Both the position numbers and the translations under genes were made by a program. A stretch of 61,182 nt of DNA from Ureaplasma sp. Hg2 (GTDB lineage Bacteria > Bacillota_I > Bacilli_A > Mycoplasmatales > Mycoplasmoidaceae), in assembly GCA_021378525.1 (NCBI GenBank), contig JAACJW010000003.1, positions 1 through 61,182 on the forward strand, read 5' to 3'. Every line of letters starts with the position of its first letter. Within the stretch, counting starts at the first letter, position 1. Under the pieces are notes generated by a model, which saw nothing but the letters and a program-made list of their open reading frames with translations, was not told where the DNA came from and did not search any database. Shown here piece by piece: positions 48,786 through 60,187 of this stretch.

Positions 48786-51746
48786 ATGATATTTTTAAAA
48801 AAGTTTCACGCATACGGGTTTAAATCTTTCGCTGATGAATTGAACTTAGAGTTTAATCATCCGATGACAGGTATTGTAGGACCCAACGGATCAGGTAAAT
48901 CGAACATAGTAGACGCATTAAAATGGGTGCTTGGTGAGCAATCTATCAAAAGTCTACGGGGAAGTGATAAAACGAATTTAATTTTCATGGGTTCAAAAGG
49001 ACGTCAAGAAAGTAAGTTTGCTGAAATTACATTAACCTTTGATAATTCTAACAAAGTATTACATTACGATGGGGATGAAATTTCAGTTACTAGAAAACTT
49101 CATCGTAACACTGGCATTAATGAATATTATATTAATGGGCAACCATCGCGACTTCGAGATATCCAGGAAGCTTTTTTAGACACAGGTCTAAGTAAAGGCT
49201 CTTTAGGAATTATTAGCCAAGGGACAGTAAATTGATTTGCTGAATCAAAGCCACAAGACAGAAGAAAAATGTTTGAAGAGGCCGCTGGAATTGGGCGATA
49301 TTCTAAGAAGAAAGATGAATCACTACGACATCTAGTAAGAAGTGAAGAGCATCTAAATCGAATTTTAGATATTGTTAATGAATTAGAAAAAGATTTAAAA
49401 AAATTAAATAAGCAAGCTGAAAAAGCTAAAATCTTTAAAGAGAAAAGGAAACAATTACAAGACATCGAAATTACAATTTTGGTTAGAGACATTAGTCATC
49501 TTAAAATGCAAGTTACCCAATTAAAGGAAAAATTAGATGAAGCAACAAGCCAACGATCACAATTTGAACCTGTCGTTAAAGAAGTTAAACAAAAATTAGA
49601 ATTTGCTAAACAAAAAGAAGAGTCTGCTGACCAAGATGCAACTAACTATAATCGTGATATGCACGACATTAATGAAAAAATAAACACCGCTGAAAAAAAG
49701 CAGATGTTAATTCACTCTAGACTTAATGATGATTTATCGAGCGATAACGAAGCTACTAAGGCAGCTGCTTATGAACAATTAATCATTTCTTTCAAAGTAG
49801 ATATTAAGGAATTAGAAGAGCGTCTAGAAGAGCTTGATGTTCAAATTGAAACATACGATGAGATCGTTCAACAATTAGATACTAAACGAAATAATTTCAA
49901 CGGTGAGGTAAATGCTTTAAGTATTGCCTTAGCTGAAAATAGAATGAATCTAAAATTTATTCAACGTGAAATGGAACGCCAAAATAGTAGAAATGCTGGA
50001 GTGCGTGCAATATTAGATAACCGGGCAGCACTAAATGGAATTTACGATACAGTAATTAATTATTTAAAAGTTGATAAGAAATTTGAGATGGCAATTGAAA
50101 CGGCACTAGGAAGAAGCTCTAGCAATATTATTGTTGAAGATAGTACCGCCGCTAGAAATGCTATTATGTTTCTAAAAAAGAATCGTGCAGGGAAGGCGAC
50201 TTTCTTACCTTTGCGTGACATTAAGGAACGAAATGTTCGAGCTGAACATTTGGATGTATTAAATGAATTAGAAGGATTTATCGGCGTTGCCTCTTCACTA
50301 GTTACAATAGAACCTAAATTGAAACCCATCACTGAAGCTTTATTAGGGAATACGATCATATCAGATGATATCGATAAAGGAATTAGACTATCTAAATACA
50401 CTTATCAGATGTACAAGGTTATTTCGCTTGAAGGTGATATTATTATGCCTGGTGGAGCGATGACTGGAGGTTCAAATAATAAAACCGGAATAAGTACGTT
50501 AAACATTGAAGAAAAGCGGAATGAAATGGAAGCGGTTGTTAGAGAACAAGAAGATAAATTAACCACTCTTAAAGTGGAACAAGAAAAAGTAACGGCTGAA
50601 TACAACGAAACTTTTGCTAAGTTAAATCAAAAGAAGTTTAGTCAGGAATCTTATAATAACCAATTAGAAAATAACAATAAAATGGTTACTAAACACGTTA
50701 CTGAATATGAAGCTTTAACAAAACAATCGTTTGACGATAAATCTGTAAAATTAGATAGTAAATCTTTGGCAGAAGAATTAAATCTTTTAACAGGCCGCCG
50801 TGATAAGATTATGGAAAATTTAAATGTTGCCCAACAATCTAAAACTAGTTATCGAAGTCAAGTTGTAGATTATGAAGGACGTCTTGAAGACATGCGAATG
50901 CAATTAGATAAATTACGTGAAGCAGTCTTTAGTTCAGAACAAAATATTACTAAATGTAATAATGGGATTGAAATTAGTAAACAACGAATTAACGAAACTT
51001 ATAAGATGACGGTTGATTTTGCAGTTGAAAACTATAACAATGATTTACCAATGTCCGAACCTCAAGCTAGAGAAATCATCCGTACCCTAAAAGTTGAAAT
51101 TGATGCGCTAGGTAATATTAACTTAGATGCTGTACAAGAGCTAGAAGAAAAACAAGCTCGACACGATGAAATGGCTAAAGAAAAAGAGCAATTAGAAAAA
51201 GCCGTTAGCGATATAAGAGCAGCAATTAACGAATTAGATAAAAAAGCTAAAGAAGATTTCGCAAGAGTAATTGATAGCGTTAACGAAATGATTCCAACAA
51301 CTTTTAAATTTTTATTTGGTGGTGGAACTTGTGCAATTAGTTATTCAGATCCAGAAAACATTCTGGAATCTGGAATTGAAGTTATGGCGCATCCGCCAGG
51401 CAAACGAGTTAGTAATCTAACATTGCTTTCAGGTGGTGAAAAGACATTGGTTGCTTTGTCGGTTCTATTTGCAATTTTAAAAATTTCATCTTTCCCACTT
51501 GTTATCCTTGATGAAGCCGAAGCAGCGCTTGATATTGCAAATGTTGAACGTTTTGCTAACATCATTAAAACAAACACTTCTGATACCCAATTCTTAATCA
51601 TCACACACCGTCCTGGAACGATGAAAGAATGTGGGGAATTATTTGGTACCACAATGCAAGTTCGTGGGGTTACAAAGATGTTTACTGTATCGTTAGAACA
51701 AGCAGAAGATTTAACTAATGAAGAAGAAATGGGCAGCGAGGGATAA
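48786..51746 (+). CDS. smc: SMC chromosome-segregation ATPase
   Basis: 986 aa: Walker A VGPNGSGKSN at the N-terminus, long coiled coils, a hinge at about residues 410-550 (NGIYDTVINYLKV ... GGAMTGGSNN), and at the C-terminus the signature LLSGGEKTLVAL and VILDEAEAALD. TGA-Trp at 49233 joins the track pieces. Shorter than the 1180-aa Bacillus protein because the coils are shorter. AAGGTG before ATG 48786. ftsY follows after three bases. Confidence 0.96.
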
Positions 51747-51749
51747 TAA

Positions 51750-52784
51750 ATGGCATTTTTTAAAAGTTTAATAGATAAAATCCATAGAAAAAAAGATACC
51801 GCTAAAGCTGTAAAAGATAAAAATATTGAAAATCGAATTATCAAAGTTGAAAATAAGCAGAAAGCTTTTGATAAAGGTTTGCATAAATCATCTACAAATT
51901 TAAGTCACGCAATAAATAATTTAGCTCATGATTTTAAAGAAATTGATGAAACTCTTTTTGAAAATCTAGAAGAGATGTTGATTTCATATGATGTAGGATA
52001 CACAGCAACGACGAAAATAATTGATGCTATCCGAGCTGAAATTAAATTTCAAAAAGTTAAGGATGTCAAATTAATTAAGGCGATTATTGTCGATAAAATA
52101 TTTATTTATTATATTCAAGATACTAATATTAATACCGACATTGATTTAGAAAACGGTCGTACTAATGTAGTGCTTGTGGTTGGTGTTAATGGTGTTGGAA
52201 AAACAACTTCAATTGCAAAAATTACGAAAAAATTTGTAGACGATAATAAAAGTGTTTTATTAGTAGCGGGAGACACTTTTAGAGCGGGAGCTGTTGAGCA
52301 ATTAAAGGTTTGAGCAGAGCGTTTAAAAGTTGATATTATTCTCCCCGATAAACCAGGGCAAGAACCAGCCTCAGTTATTTATAAGGGCGTTCAAAAGGCA
52401 TACAAGGATAAGTACGATTTAGTTATTTGTGATACCTCGGGACGATTGCAGAATAAAGTTAATTTAATGAATGAATTAAAGAAAATACATGATATCATTC
52501 ATAAGTTTGATAAAACGGCACCGCACGAAACATTGTTAGTTCTCGATGCCACAACCGGACAATCAGGGCTAAACCAAGCAAAAGCTTTTAAAGAGGCGAC
52601 AAACGTGACAGGGATTGTATTAGCTAAAATGGATTCGACCTCAAAAGGAGGCATCGTCTTAGCGATCAAAGACTTTTTTGATATTCCAGTTAAGTTCATT
52701 GGTTTAGGTGAACAATTGGACGATTTAGAACCATTTGATCTAGAACAATTTGTGATTGGAATTACAAAGGATCTAGAATTATAA
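51750..52784 (+). CDS. ftsY: Signal recognition particle receptor FtsY
   Basis: Membrane-targeting GTPase that receives SRP. 344 aa: an N-terminal basic region, NG-domain with [40 protein letters not shown] and [15 protein letters not shown]-Trp joins 51750..52313 with 52446..52784. The acidic A-domain of E. coli is missing, as in other small genomes. It overlaps ylxM by one base. Confidence 0.95.
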
Positions 52785-53080
52785 TGAAAGATATAATAAA
52801 TATTGCTAAATTATTTGACACTTATGGTATGCTTTTAAGTGCAAAACAAGCAAAGTACATTGAATTGTATTATTTCGAAGATATGTCTTTAGCAGAAATT
52901 GCCAATCAATATAATATTTCTCGTGCGGCGATCCATGATGCAATTCATGTGGCAACAAAAGAAATAACAAGGTACGAAGCAGCTTTAATGATAGTTTCAA
53001 AGAGGGATCAACGAGTTGCTCTTTATGAAAAATTTGAAACAAATCCATTAGTTGTTGAATTGAGAAAAATAGATAAATAA
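52784..53080 (+). CDS. ylxM: SRP-associated protein YlxM
   Basis: 98 aa, sigma-70 region-4-like HTH (LYYFEDMSLAEIANQYNISRAAIHDA). In Firmicutes the ylxM gene is next to ffh or ftsY and the product assists SRP. Start ATG 52784 overlaps the ftsY stop. Confidence 0.9.
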   Translation: MKDIINIAKLFDTYGMLLSAKQAKYIELYYFEDMSLAEIANQYNISRAAIHDAIHVATKEITRYEAALMIVSKRDQRVALYEKFETNPLVVELRKIDK

Positions 53081-53158
53081 CACTTGTCTTATTGACAAAT
53101 AAAACGAATTGATTTAAATTATAATATCAATTATAAATCGGTATATGGAGTAATTATT

Positions 53159-53848
53159 ATGGTTAAATGTTTTTTTATAGAATTAAATCCTTTAATTCTA
53201 GACATGTCGTTAGTGCGAAGCCGCGCTTGAACATATGTTCACAATATTATGGAAGAAGAAAATATGAATGCTGACAAAATTGAATCAATTTCTAGCAAAC
53301 ATATTAAATTTTGTCATTGCTCAGATTTTACTATATACAAAGATTGAACACGGCTTGATAGTCAACTTCAAATTTGAATTTTAAAAGCTTATAAAATGAG
53401 TTATGAGCAAGCAATCAAAGAAATTAGAATCGATGATATTATTATTGGAGCCAAGGAACTTCTTATGGATATGCGAGAACATGAAGTTAAAATTATTCTT
53501 CTGAGTCGATCGTCCAACACAGAGAATATTTTAAAAAAATTAAGAATTAAAAAATATGTTGATGAAGTTGTAGAGGTCGATGATTCATTATCAATTAATA
53601 ATGAATATTTTCTTGATCAAGCAACGCACTATAGTATGCTGCCAAGTGAATGTGTTTATTTATCAACTGAGCAAAAGAAAATCATTGAAGCAAATATTGC
53701 TGGATTTTATACAGTTGCAATAGGTACCGAAGATTTTGATGATGCCAAACCTAATTTAGTATATGATTACATTGATAAAGTCAAATATGAAAATCTAGTT
53801 TATTCATTCTATAGCACAAACAAAGATATTGAAGACGAGGAAATTTAA
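53159..53848 (+). CDS. HAD-like protein with degenerate catalytic motif I
   Basis: 229 aa after TGA-Trp joining to the track ORF at 53396; ATG 53159 has ATGGAG upstream. The layout resembles phosphoglucomutase-type HAD proteins: a helical cap (SYEQAIKEI...DIIIGAKELLMDM), then KIILLSRSSN (motif II-like Ser), VDEVVEVDDSL, and PSECVYLST and YTVAIGTEDFDD (motif IV-like). Motif I, expected FDLDGVI, reads FIELNPLIL, so both Asp residues are lost. Catalytic phosphoryl transfer is unlikely by the usual path. It follows ylxM by 78 bases. Confidence 0.65.
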
Positions 53849-53912
53849 GTTATCTATACATAAAATATTTATTTTATGTTTTAATTAAATAACTTGACGA
53901 AAGGATATGAAA

Positions 53913-54584
53913 ATGAAAAGTAAAATTAAATCTGCAAAAGCAATCCCATGAGATACTGTCTTAAAATTGGAAAAATTACAAATTGATCCACAAATTTTAA
54001 AGATGCATAGCGAACGTATTAACAAAGTGTTTAACAACGCTCCAGAAGAAATTAGAAACCAACAAATTCACAATATTGTTGTGCGAGATAATTTATTTAA
54101 TAAAGCTATGGACATCATTACAACTTGTTATGAATTTGACATTAATGATGAAGACGTGAAGGCTTTTGAAGAAGCTGTTATTAAAAACTTTGGTGAAGAA
54201 AAACGAGATGTTTGTCATGAAATAGCTATTAAATTAGTTAAAAAAACATTAATTTTTCAAGATTTACAAGAAAAATTGGGCATCGTAATGGAAGATGCAG
54301 AAATCAAAAAAGTACTAGATGATTACTATCAAGCTACTAATAAACCCATTCGAGGCATCCTTGAAGACAAAGAAAAATATCAAGGCGCAAAATCAACTTT
54401 ATTAGAGGAAAAAATTATTGCTACAATTATTCAAAAATTTCCTCGCGATTTAACTGTTTTGGAAGCTAATATGAAAAAAGCATATGAAGAGCATCAAAGA
54501 AAAGCAGCGACAAGTAAAGTTCAAGCAGAAGATGCAAAAAAAGAACAGGACACAACAGTCAAAACCAAATCTAAAAGAAAGTAG
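53913..54584 (+). CDS. Trigger-factor C-domain-like chaperone, 223 aa
   Basis: ATG 53913 (GAAAGG eight bases before) is better placed than 53907 or the track start 53967; TGA near residue 13 is Trp. All-helical composition. The segments RDNLFNKAMDIITTCYEFDINDEDVKAFEE and YQGAKSTLLEEKIIATIIQKF resemble the C-terminal chaperone domain of trigger factor, with no ribosome-binding or PPIase part. The tail is Lys-rich (KTKSKRK). This is a motif-level judgement. The next gene starts nine bases after its stop. Confidence 0.5.
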
Positions 54585-54592
54585 TGATATTT

Positions 54593-55270
54593 ATGACGAA
54601 TAAGAAATTTATTATTCAATATATTTTACTAAAAATATTAGCTAAGGAATTTTTGCCAAATAGCAAACTTCCATCGGAACATAGCATAGCTAAGAAATTT
54701 AAGTGTTCACGTATAACAGCGAGAACTGCTTATAGTCACCTAGAATCAATCGGGTTAATAGCTGCACAAAAAGGTGTAGGTTATTATATTAAAAAAAATG
54801 CTGATCAATTTTTATGATCATTGGGCGATTTAGCAAGTAATAGTGATGTGGAAATTAATAAAATTGATGATGAAAATATTAAAAATCAATTTAATTTTAA
54901 AATTAACCAACCACTTTATAAGATAGATTATTTCGACCAAACAGAAAACCATGAATTAGTTGCAACATCGTATTGATCTACAATTACATTGGAAAATGAA
55001 CTTGTAGATGAAAAAACAAATAAAACATTATTTAAACCAATCGCACAAACTGGTGAAATTATTCAAAAAATAGAAGAAAAAGTTTCTTTCAAGAATTTTC
55101 CAGAATTTGATAGAATATCTAGCAAATTAGGTTATTCTAATAATGTTTATCCAGTTTCTTCTGCGGTAATAAGTTCAGATAGTGAAGCTCCAATAGCAGA
55201 AATAGTTGCTGTTGCTAGAAAAGAAAAATTTGTTTTTACTCGAAAAACTTACATGAGTATTTTTGATTAA
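54593..55270 (+). CDS. GntR-family transcriptional regulator
   Basis: 225 aa. N-terminal winged HTH of the GntR/HutC type: KLPSEHSIAKKFKCSRITARTAYSHLESIGLIAAQKGVGYYI. The C-terminal part could be a UTRA-like effector domain (PLYKIDYFDQTENHELVATSYW). TGA-Trp at 54815 and 54974 join the track ORFs. ATG 54593 is preferred over GTG 54584. Ligand unknown; its position after a chaperone-like gene gives no clue. Confidence 0.82.
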
Positions 55271-55297
55271 AATTTAATATCAATTAACAAAGCGAAA

Positions 55298-55334
55298 TAA
55301 AAAGTTAGCATTTACACAATGCTAACTTTTTATT
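55298..55334. terminator. Bidirectional terminator
   Basis: AAAAAGTTAGCATT-TACAC-AATGCTAACTTTTT between convergent genes. Confidence 0.9.
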
Positions 55335-55335
55335 T

Positions 55336-56229
55336 CTAATTAGATGATATTTTTGCCTTTTGGTTTTTGGAACGAATCGCTACTCCATACGATCCTTTTC
55401 AAGTGTGACACGAAACAGTTAGCGGCGTGTCGCGAATTTCAATTTTTTCAACAGGAATATGAAGTTGTTTATTCATAGTGTTTTTAATTCAATTAATTTC
55501 TTCCTCTGAAAGTCCTGTACTATAAATAAAAGCCTCTTGAATATCTTCCGCTTTTAAATTTCCAAAAATATCTTGAATATTACGGACAATCTTATCTATT
55601 GATGAATTATAATTTTTCGCAACGCCTGCAGCGTGATTACTGTATTCTGTTCTCATGATTGGAGAAACTTTAGCAATTTTTATTAATTTAACAATGGTTT
55701 TTGGTGCCCGCCCACTTTTCAAGAAGCCATCTAAAACTTTACATGTAATAAATGTAGTGCAATATTTGTGATAATTTTCTGCAATGTCTTTTAGTTTTGC
55801 AATATCCTCGTTGCCTTCATTTATTTCGTTTCTTAGACGAATTGATAAACTTTCAATGATAACTCCGATTTCACGAGTGTCAAAAACAAAAAGTTTATCA
55901 GGGAATTCTTTTTCCAAACTTTTTGCATGGACATGCTGGCTTGACATGCCATTAGAAATTGGTAACATAATGATTTGATCATATGTTTTAAATTCCTGGG
56001 TAAAAAAATCCTTTAGAACTTCTGGTGGGATTGTGCTAGTAGTAAAACTAAACCCTTTGTCGATTTGTGCTAACATCGAATCCATTGTGATTTCTGCATT
56101 ATCATCAACAAACATTTGAGAGTCATTTCGAATTATATAAAAAGGAATAATTTTAATATCGTATTTAGTAGCATTCGCCTCTGAAATGGTGTTGCTTGAA
56201 TCTGTTACTATAAGTATTTTCTTTGACAT
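55336..56229 (-). CDS. DegV-family fatty-acid-binding protein (FakB type)
   Basis: Binds a fatty acid and presents it to FakA. 297 aa: VTDSSNTIS near the N-terminus, FTTSTIPPEVLK, MLPISNGMSSQHV, FVFDTREIG and LDGFLKSGRAP. TGA-Trp at 55489 extends it to TAG 55336. GGGAATAA before ATG 56229 is a weak ribosome site. FakA is at 45260, so a full fatty-acid kinase system is present. Confidence 0.9.
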
Positions 56230-56376
56230 TATTTATTCCCTTTATTTTTTTTGTTAGTTATATAAAATTAATGTTATCTATATGTAATTATTATATATCG
56301 CATAATTTTAATGTATCATAATAATATAGTAAAAGTTTAAGATTTATTATATTTTATTCATATTCGGAGTTTGATA

Positions 56377-56694
56377 ATGTTAAATAAGATAGTTTTAGAG
56401 GGCGAAGTTATTAGAACCTCTTGAGGTTCAGATGAATCAAAGGGTTTTTTTGTAACGATTAAACAAGTCCGTAAATTCGGTAATTTTCAGCAAACAGATA
56501 ATTTTAATATATTTGCAAACAAACCGTTTGCTAATGAATTAGAAAAGAATGCAACCGTTGGTGAAAATTTAGCCATTGAGGGAGTTCTGCGAACTTCCAA
56601 ATCAAAGAGTGGCGAATCGAAAGTTTCTATTGAAGTAACGCAAATCATTCATGAAACTATTTCGGAACGAACAGTTCAGTTGATGATAGATTAA
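56377..56694 (+). CDS. OB-fold-like protein (SSB/PriB-type), 105 aa
   Basis: Missed by the track because of TGA-Trp. ATG 56377 behind CGGAG to TAA 56692-56694. Short beta-rich chain with the SSB-like pattern LEGEVIRTSWGSDESKGFFV, IFANKPFANEL, NLAIEGVLRTSKSK, VSIEVTQII. No acidic tail for partner binding. I read it as a small single-strand DNA-binding-type OB fold; a PriB-like or primosome role is an alternative. The next gene follows after 13 bases. Confidence 0.5.
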
Positions 56695-56707
56695 AGAGGG
56701 TTATATT

Positions 56708-56992
56708 TTGGAATATATAAATGCAGTAGAACTAACCGGTGTTATTTCACGGGTCGTTAAAACAGATAAAGAAGCTATTTTTTGTCGTATTAACCAAGAT
56801 GTTGATCACGACGGAACAGCCTATAAAAAATATTTTAAAATTTATGTGAGTCCAGAATCTAGCGCGATTCATCATCTTTTTGTTGACGGCAGTGTATTGC
56901 ATGTCAAGGGATTTTTATCAGTTTTCAAATCACAATACGGTATTAAGACAATCGTTCAAATCGAAGAAGCAACAAGTTTTAATAATAATTAA
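56708..56992 (+). CDS. Second OB-fold-like protein, 94 aa
   Basis: TTG start 56708 with AGAGGG eight bases upstream. ELTGVISRVVKTDKEAIFCRI, FKIYVSPESSAI, VLHVKGFLSVFKSQYGIK and TIVQIEEATSF follow the same strand pattern as the upstream ORF, suggesting a diverged pair. No acidic SSB tail. Function unproven. Confidence 0.5.
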   Translation: MEYINAVELTGVISRVVKTDKEAIFCRINQDVDHDGTAYKKYFKIYVSPESSAIHHLFVDGSVLHVKGFLSVFKSQYGIKTIVQIEEATSFNNN

Positions 56993-57027
56993 AATATTAT
57001 TTACTTTTTACGATAAAATAATATAGT

Positions 57028-57055
57028 AAAATTCAATGTTTAAAACATTGAATTT
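57028..57055. repeat. Inverted repeat before thrS
   Basis: AAATTCAATGTTT-AAAACATTGAATTT, 13-bp arms. May be a terminator of the OB-fold pair or a regulatory site of thrS; there is no T-box signature. Confidence 0.55.
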
Positions 57056-57082
57056 ATTATTATAAATTTAAGGATAGTAATT

Positions 57083-58816
57083 ATGGAATTCAATAAAAAA
57101 CTAAATCATAGTGCTGCTCATATAATGGCGTATGCATTGACTAAAATGTATCCCGGTATTAAATTATCAATCGGGCCTTCAATTGAAGAAGGGTTTTATT
57201 ATGACTTTGCTTCGACCGATGTTATTTCAACAAAAGATTTTCCAAAAATTGAAAAGCAAATGAAAAAAATAGTGTCAGGCGCGTATCCTTTTGATCGTGG
57301 CGATTGAAGTAAAAAAGAAGCTTTAGATTTTTATAAAGATAATAAATATAAAAGCGCAATTATCGAATCCTTAGATTCAAACACGCCAATTACTTTCTAT
57401 AAATGTGGAGAATTTATCGATTTGTGTAAAGGGCCTCATATTGAAAATACAAAGAACGTTAAGTTTTTTAAGTTATTGAATACAGCGGGTTCATATTGAA
57501 GGGGTGATGCTAAAAATGACCACTTTACTAGAATTTATGGAATTGCTTTTTCTACGCAAAAAGAATTGGATGACTATCTAGTTTTATTGCAAGAACGTAA
57601 GGAAAGAGATCATCGAAAAATTGGACAAGATTTAAAACTATTTACTTTTGATAGATTGGCAGGGCAGGGTTTGCCAATATGGTTACCTAATGGAACCGTG
57701 ATTAAAAACGAAATTCAAAAATTTATAGGAGAATTAGAGTTTAAATATGATTTTAAACCGGTCCAAACTCCTATTTTAGGTAATATCGAATTATACAAAA
57801 CTTCAGGACACTACGAACACTACGAGGAAAATATGTTCCCATTAATGGAAGTAGATAACGAAACATTGGCGTTACGTCCGATGACTTGCCCTCATCACGT
57901 CTTGGTATACAAGCATGAACCCCATTCTTATCGACAATTACCAATTCGTCTATGCGAACACTCAATGTTGCATCGATACGAGTCGTCAGGCGGCTTAACG
58001 GGGATGGAAAGAGTGCGAGCTATGATTTTAGAAGACACGCATATTTTTTGTCGTGCTGATCAAGTGAAGCAAGAAATCTTAAACAGTTATAACATTATTA
58101 AAGAAGTTCACGAAGGTTTGGGGTCAACGATTCATCAAATCGATTTATCACTTCATGACCCGAATGATACAAAAAAATTCCATGATGACCCAGAAATGTG
58201 GAAAAGTGCTGAGGAAGCCCTAGAGGAAGCTTTAAAAGATAATAAAATTTCTTATAAGAAAATGGTTGGTGAAGCAGCCTTTTACGGACCTAAAATTGAT
58301 TTTCAAGTTAAAACCACTTTAGGGCGAATTATTACCGTTTCAACAATTCAATTAGATTTTCTAATGCCTTCAAAATTTAACCTAAGCTATGTAAGCAAAA
58401 GTGGAGAAGATGCTCGGCCAGTTATGATTCACCTTGGTATCATTGGAACATATGAAAGATATTTGGCTGTTCTATTAGAACAAACCAAAGGTATTTTACC
58501 ATTGTGATTAGCACCGCAACAAATTCAGATTATTCCAATTAATAATGAATTTCATTTGGGAGCAGCTGAAAAATTAGCAAAACGGCTTAAAAAAATAAAT
58601 ATGCGAGTTAGCATTGATAGTCGAAACGAACGTTTGGCTAAAAAAATAAGAGAAGCTCAAATGCAAAAAATACCTTACCAATTAGTGGTGGGAGATGATG
58701 AAATTAAAAATAGTAATTTTGTAACTTACCGCGAATACTCACAAAAAGATAATGTTACTATTTCTTTCACCGAATTTACTAAAATGCTTAAAAAAAGAAT
58801 CAAGGCAAAAAAATAA
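57083..58816 (+). CDS. thrS: Threonyl-tRNA synthetase
   Basis: 577 aa across the three track pieces joined by TGA-Trp codons. Editing domain [11 protein letters not shown] and [11 protein letters not shown] (zinc-site His/Cys), then class II motif 2 [11 protein letters not shown] and motif 3 [16 protein letters not shown], followed by the anticodon domain. The N-terminal TGS domain of longer enzymes is absent. Start ATG 57083 with AAGGAT. TAATGGCA overlap joins the next gene. Confidence 0.95.
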
Positions 58817-59697
58817 TGGCAGAAAAAAATTCCAAATTATTTGTTTTTGATGTTGATTGTAATTCGTTATTAACAAGTATTTCAAATCTAGAAAGTAAAA
58901 AATTAGCATTAGTGATTAAGTCAATTAGCAATTCACAATATGTATCTTTAATGACTCGCTCTAATTTGGCTAACGCTAAAAAACTAGCGGATGAAATAGG
59001 TTTAGAAAATGGTTATTTAATTTGTAATGACGGAGCTCTTATCTACGATATAGAATCCAAAAGTGTAATTTATGCAAACCAATTATCTGAGTTTCAATTA
59101 AATGCGGCGAGCCACATCGCTAGTATAAACAATTTTTTAGTTATTGCTCAATCAAATACTCAGTTGATAGCTTACTCGTTAAATCTGGCGGTATCTATCA
59201 TTCAAAACAATAAATTATTTAAGAACATTGAGATATCATCTCATTATGGTTTATATTTAGAACGATTAAAAGAACGTGCTATATATTCAATTCAATTGTG
59301 ATCGTCTGAATATAATAAATCAGATTACAACGAGGTACTTACACGAGTTACCAAGGGGCTTAAAGAATATGAGTTAGAGGCTCGTTTATTTAACGACTAT
59401 AATATTTCAATGACAGCGACAGGTTCTTCAAAATACCAGGCCTTAGTATGTTTAAAAGAATTGCATCCAAATAAATGAAATCATGAATTTTATATTTCAG
59501 TTAATGAATTTGACAAAATTTGTTTAGAAAATGTACAATCAACTTTGGTTGACCAAGATCAAAATGAAGAAATTAAAAATAAGGCAGTGTTTGTTAGTTC
59601 TACAGATAACGATAACGGCATTGAGGATTGGCTTTGAGAAAATTCATATATGTGAAAAGTTGAAACAACCAATAAAAATAAAACATCTCCTATTTAA
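58816..59697 (+). CDS. Cof-like HAD protein with altered catalytic motifs
   Basis: 293 aa, start overlapping the thrS stop; TGA-Trp codons extend the track ORF to TAA 59695-59697. The overall Cof fold is visible: LFVFDVD, SLMTRSN, ENGYLICNDGALIYD, TGSSKYQALVCL (motif III Lys), and a tail AVFVSSTDNDNGIEDW. Motif I reads DVDCNSL instead of DxDGT, and motif IV (normally GDxxND) appears as SVNEFD, so metal and nucleophile geometry are changed. Probably reduced or different activity. Co-transcribed with thrS. Confidence 0.75.
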
Positions 59698-59726
59698 AAC
59701 AAATAAAAAATATTTTATGCACGATG

Positions 59727-59767
59727 TAATAAAAGCTACTAATTGAAACAGATTAGTAGCTTTTTTA
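59727..59767 (+). terminator. Rho-independent terminator
   Basis: AAAAGCTACTAAT-TGAAACAG-ATTAGTAGCTTTTTT. Confidence 0.9.
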
Positions 59768-59769
59768 AT

Positions 59770-60187
59770 TGGTCAGACTTTCACTAAATATATTTACAAT
59801 TTAGATGATATTCATTCGTAAACAGGGTTTAATTTCATTATCAAATACCCCGAAAGTTATTTGAGGAGACTTGAGAAAGGATGCGATAATTGCATTGGAG
59901 GAATTCTCAAACTATTGTTCTCATTTGTTTAAAAATATTTAACACTTCTGGAAAAGATGCCGAAAGCATTGCTAGTTAAAAAATTGTGAATTAAATAAAA
60001 ATTTACATCATTTAAAAATCCATTAATTGCAACAAACATATTGCTTAAGATTATGATTAAATGAATTAAGTCATAGATAGTCTGCTAATAGGAAAAAATC
60101 TACTAGGTGATATAAACTAGCTAAGTAAAAACGGACAACTCCAAACTATAACTCCACATGTTTTTTCATTTTATTTTTTTCGTATTC
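59770..60187. other. Intergenic, about 420 bases
   Basis: No gene I can support. A 46-codon frame on the plus strand from about 59806 (MIFIRKQGLISL...) has no ribosome site and could be a pseudogene trace. Otherwise AT-rich. Confidence 0.5.

Noticed and set aside
57000-57082. T-box leader before thrS
   Set aside because: Only a simple inverted repeat is present, with no TGGNACCGCG motif or specifier structure.
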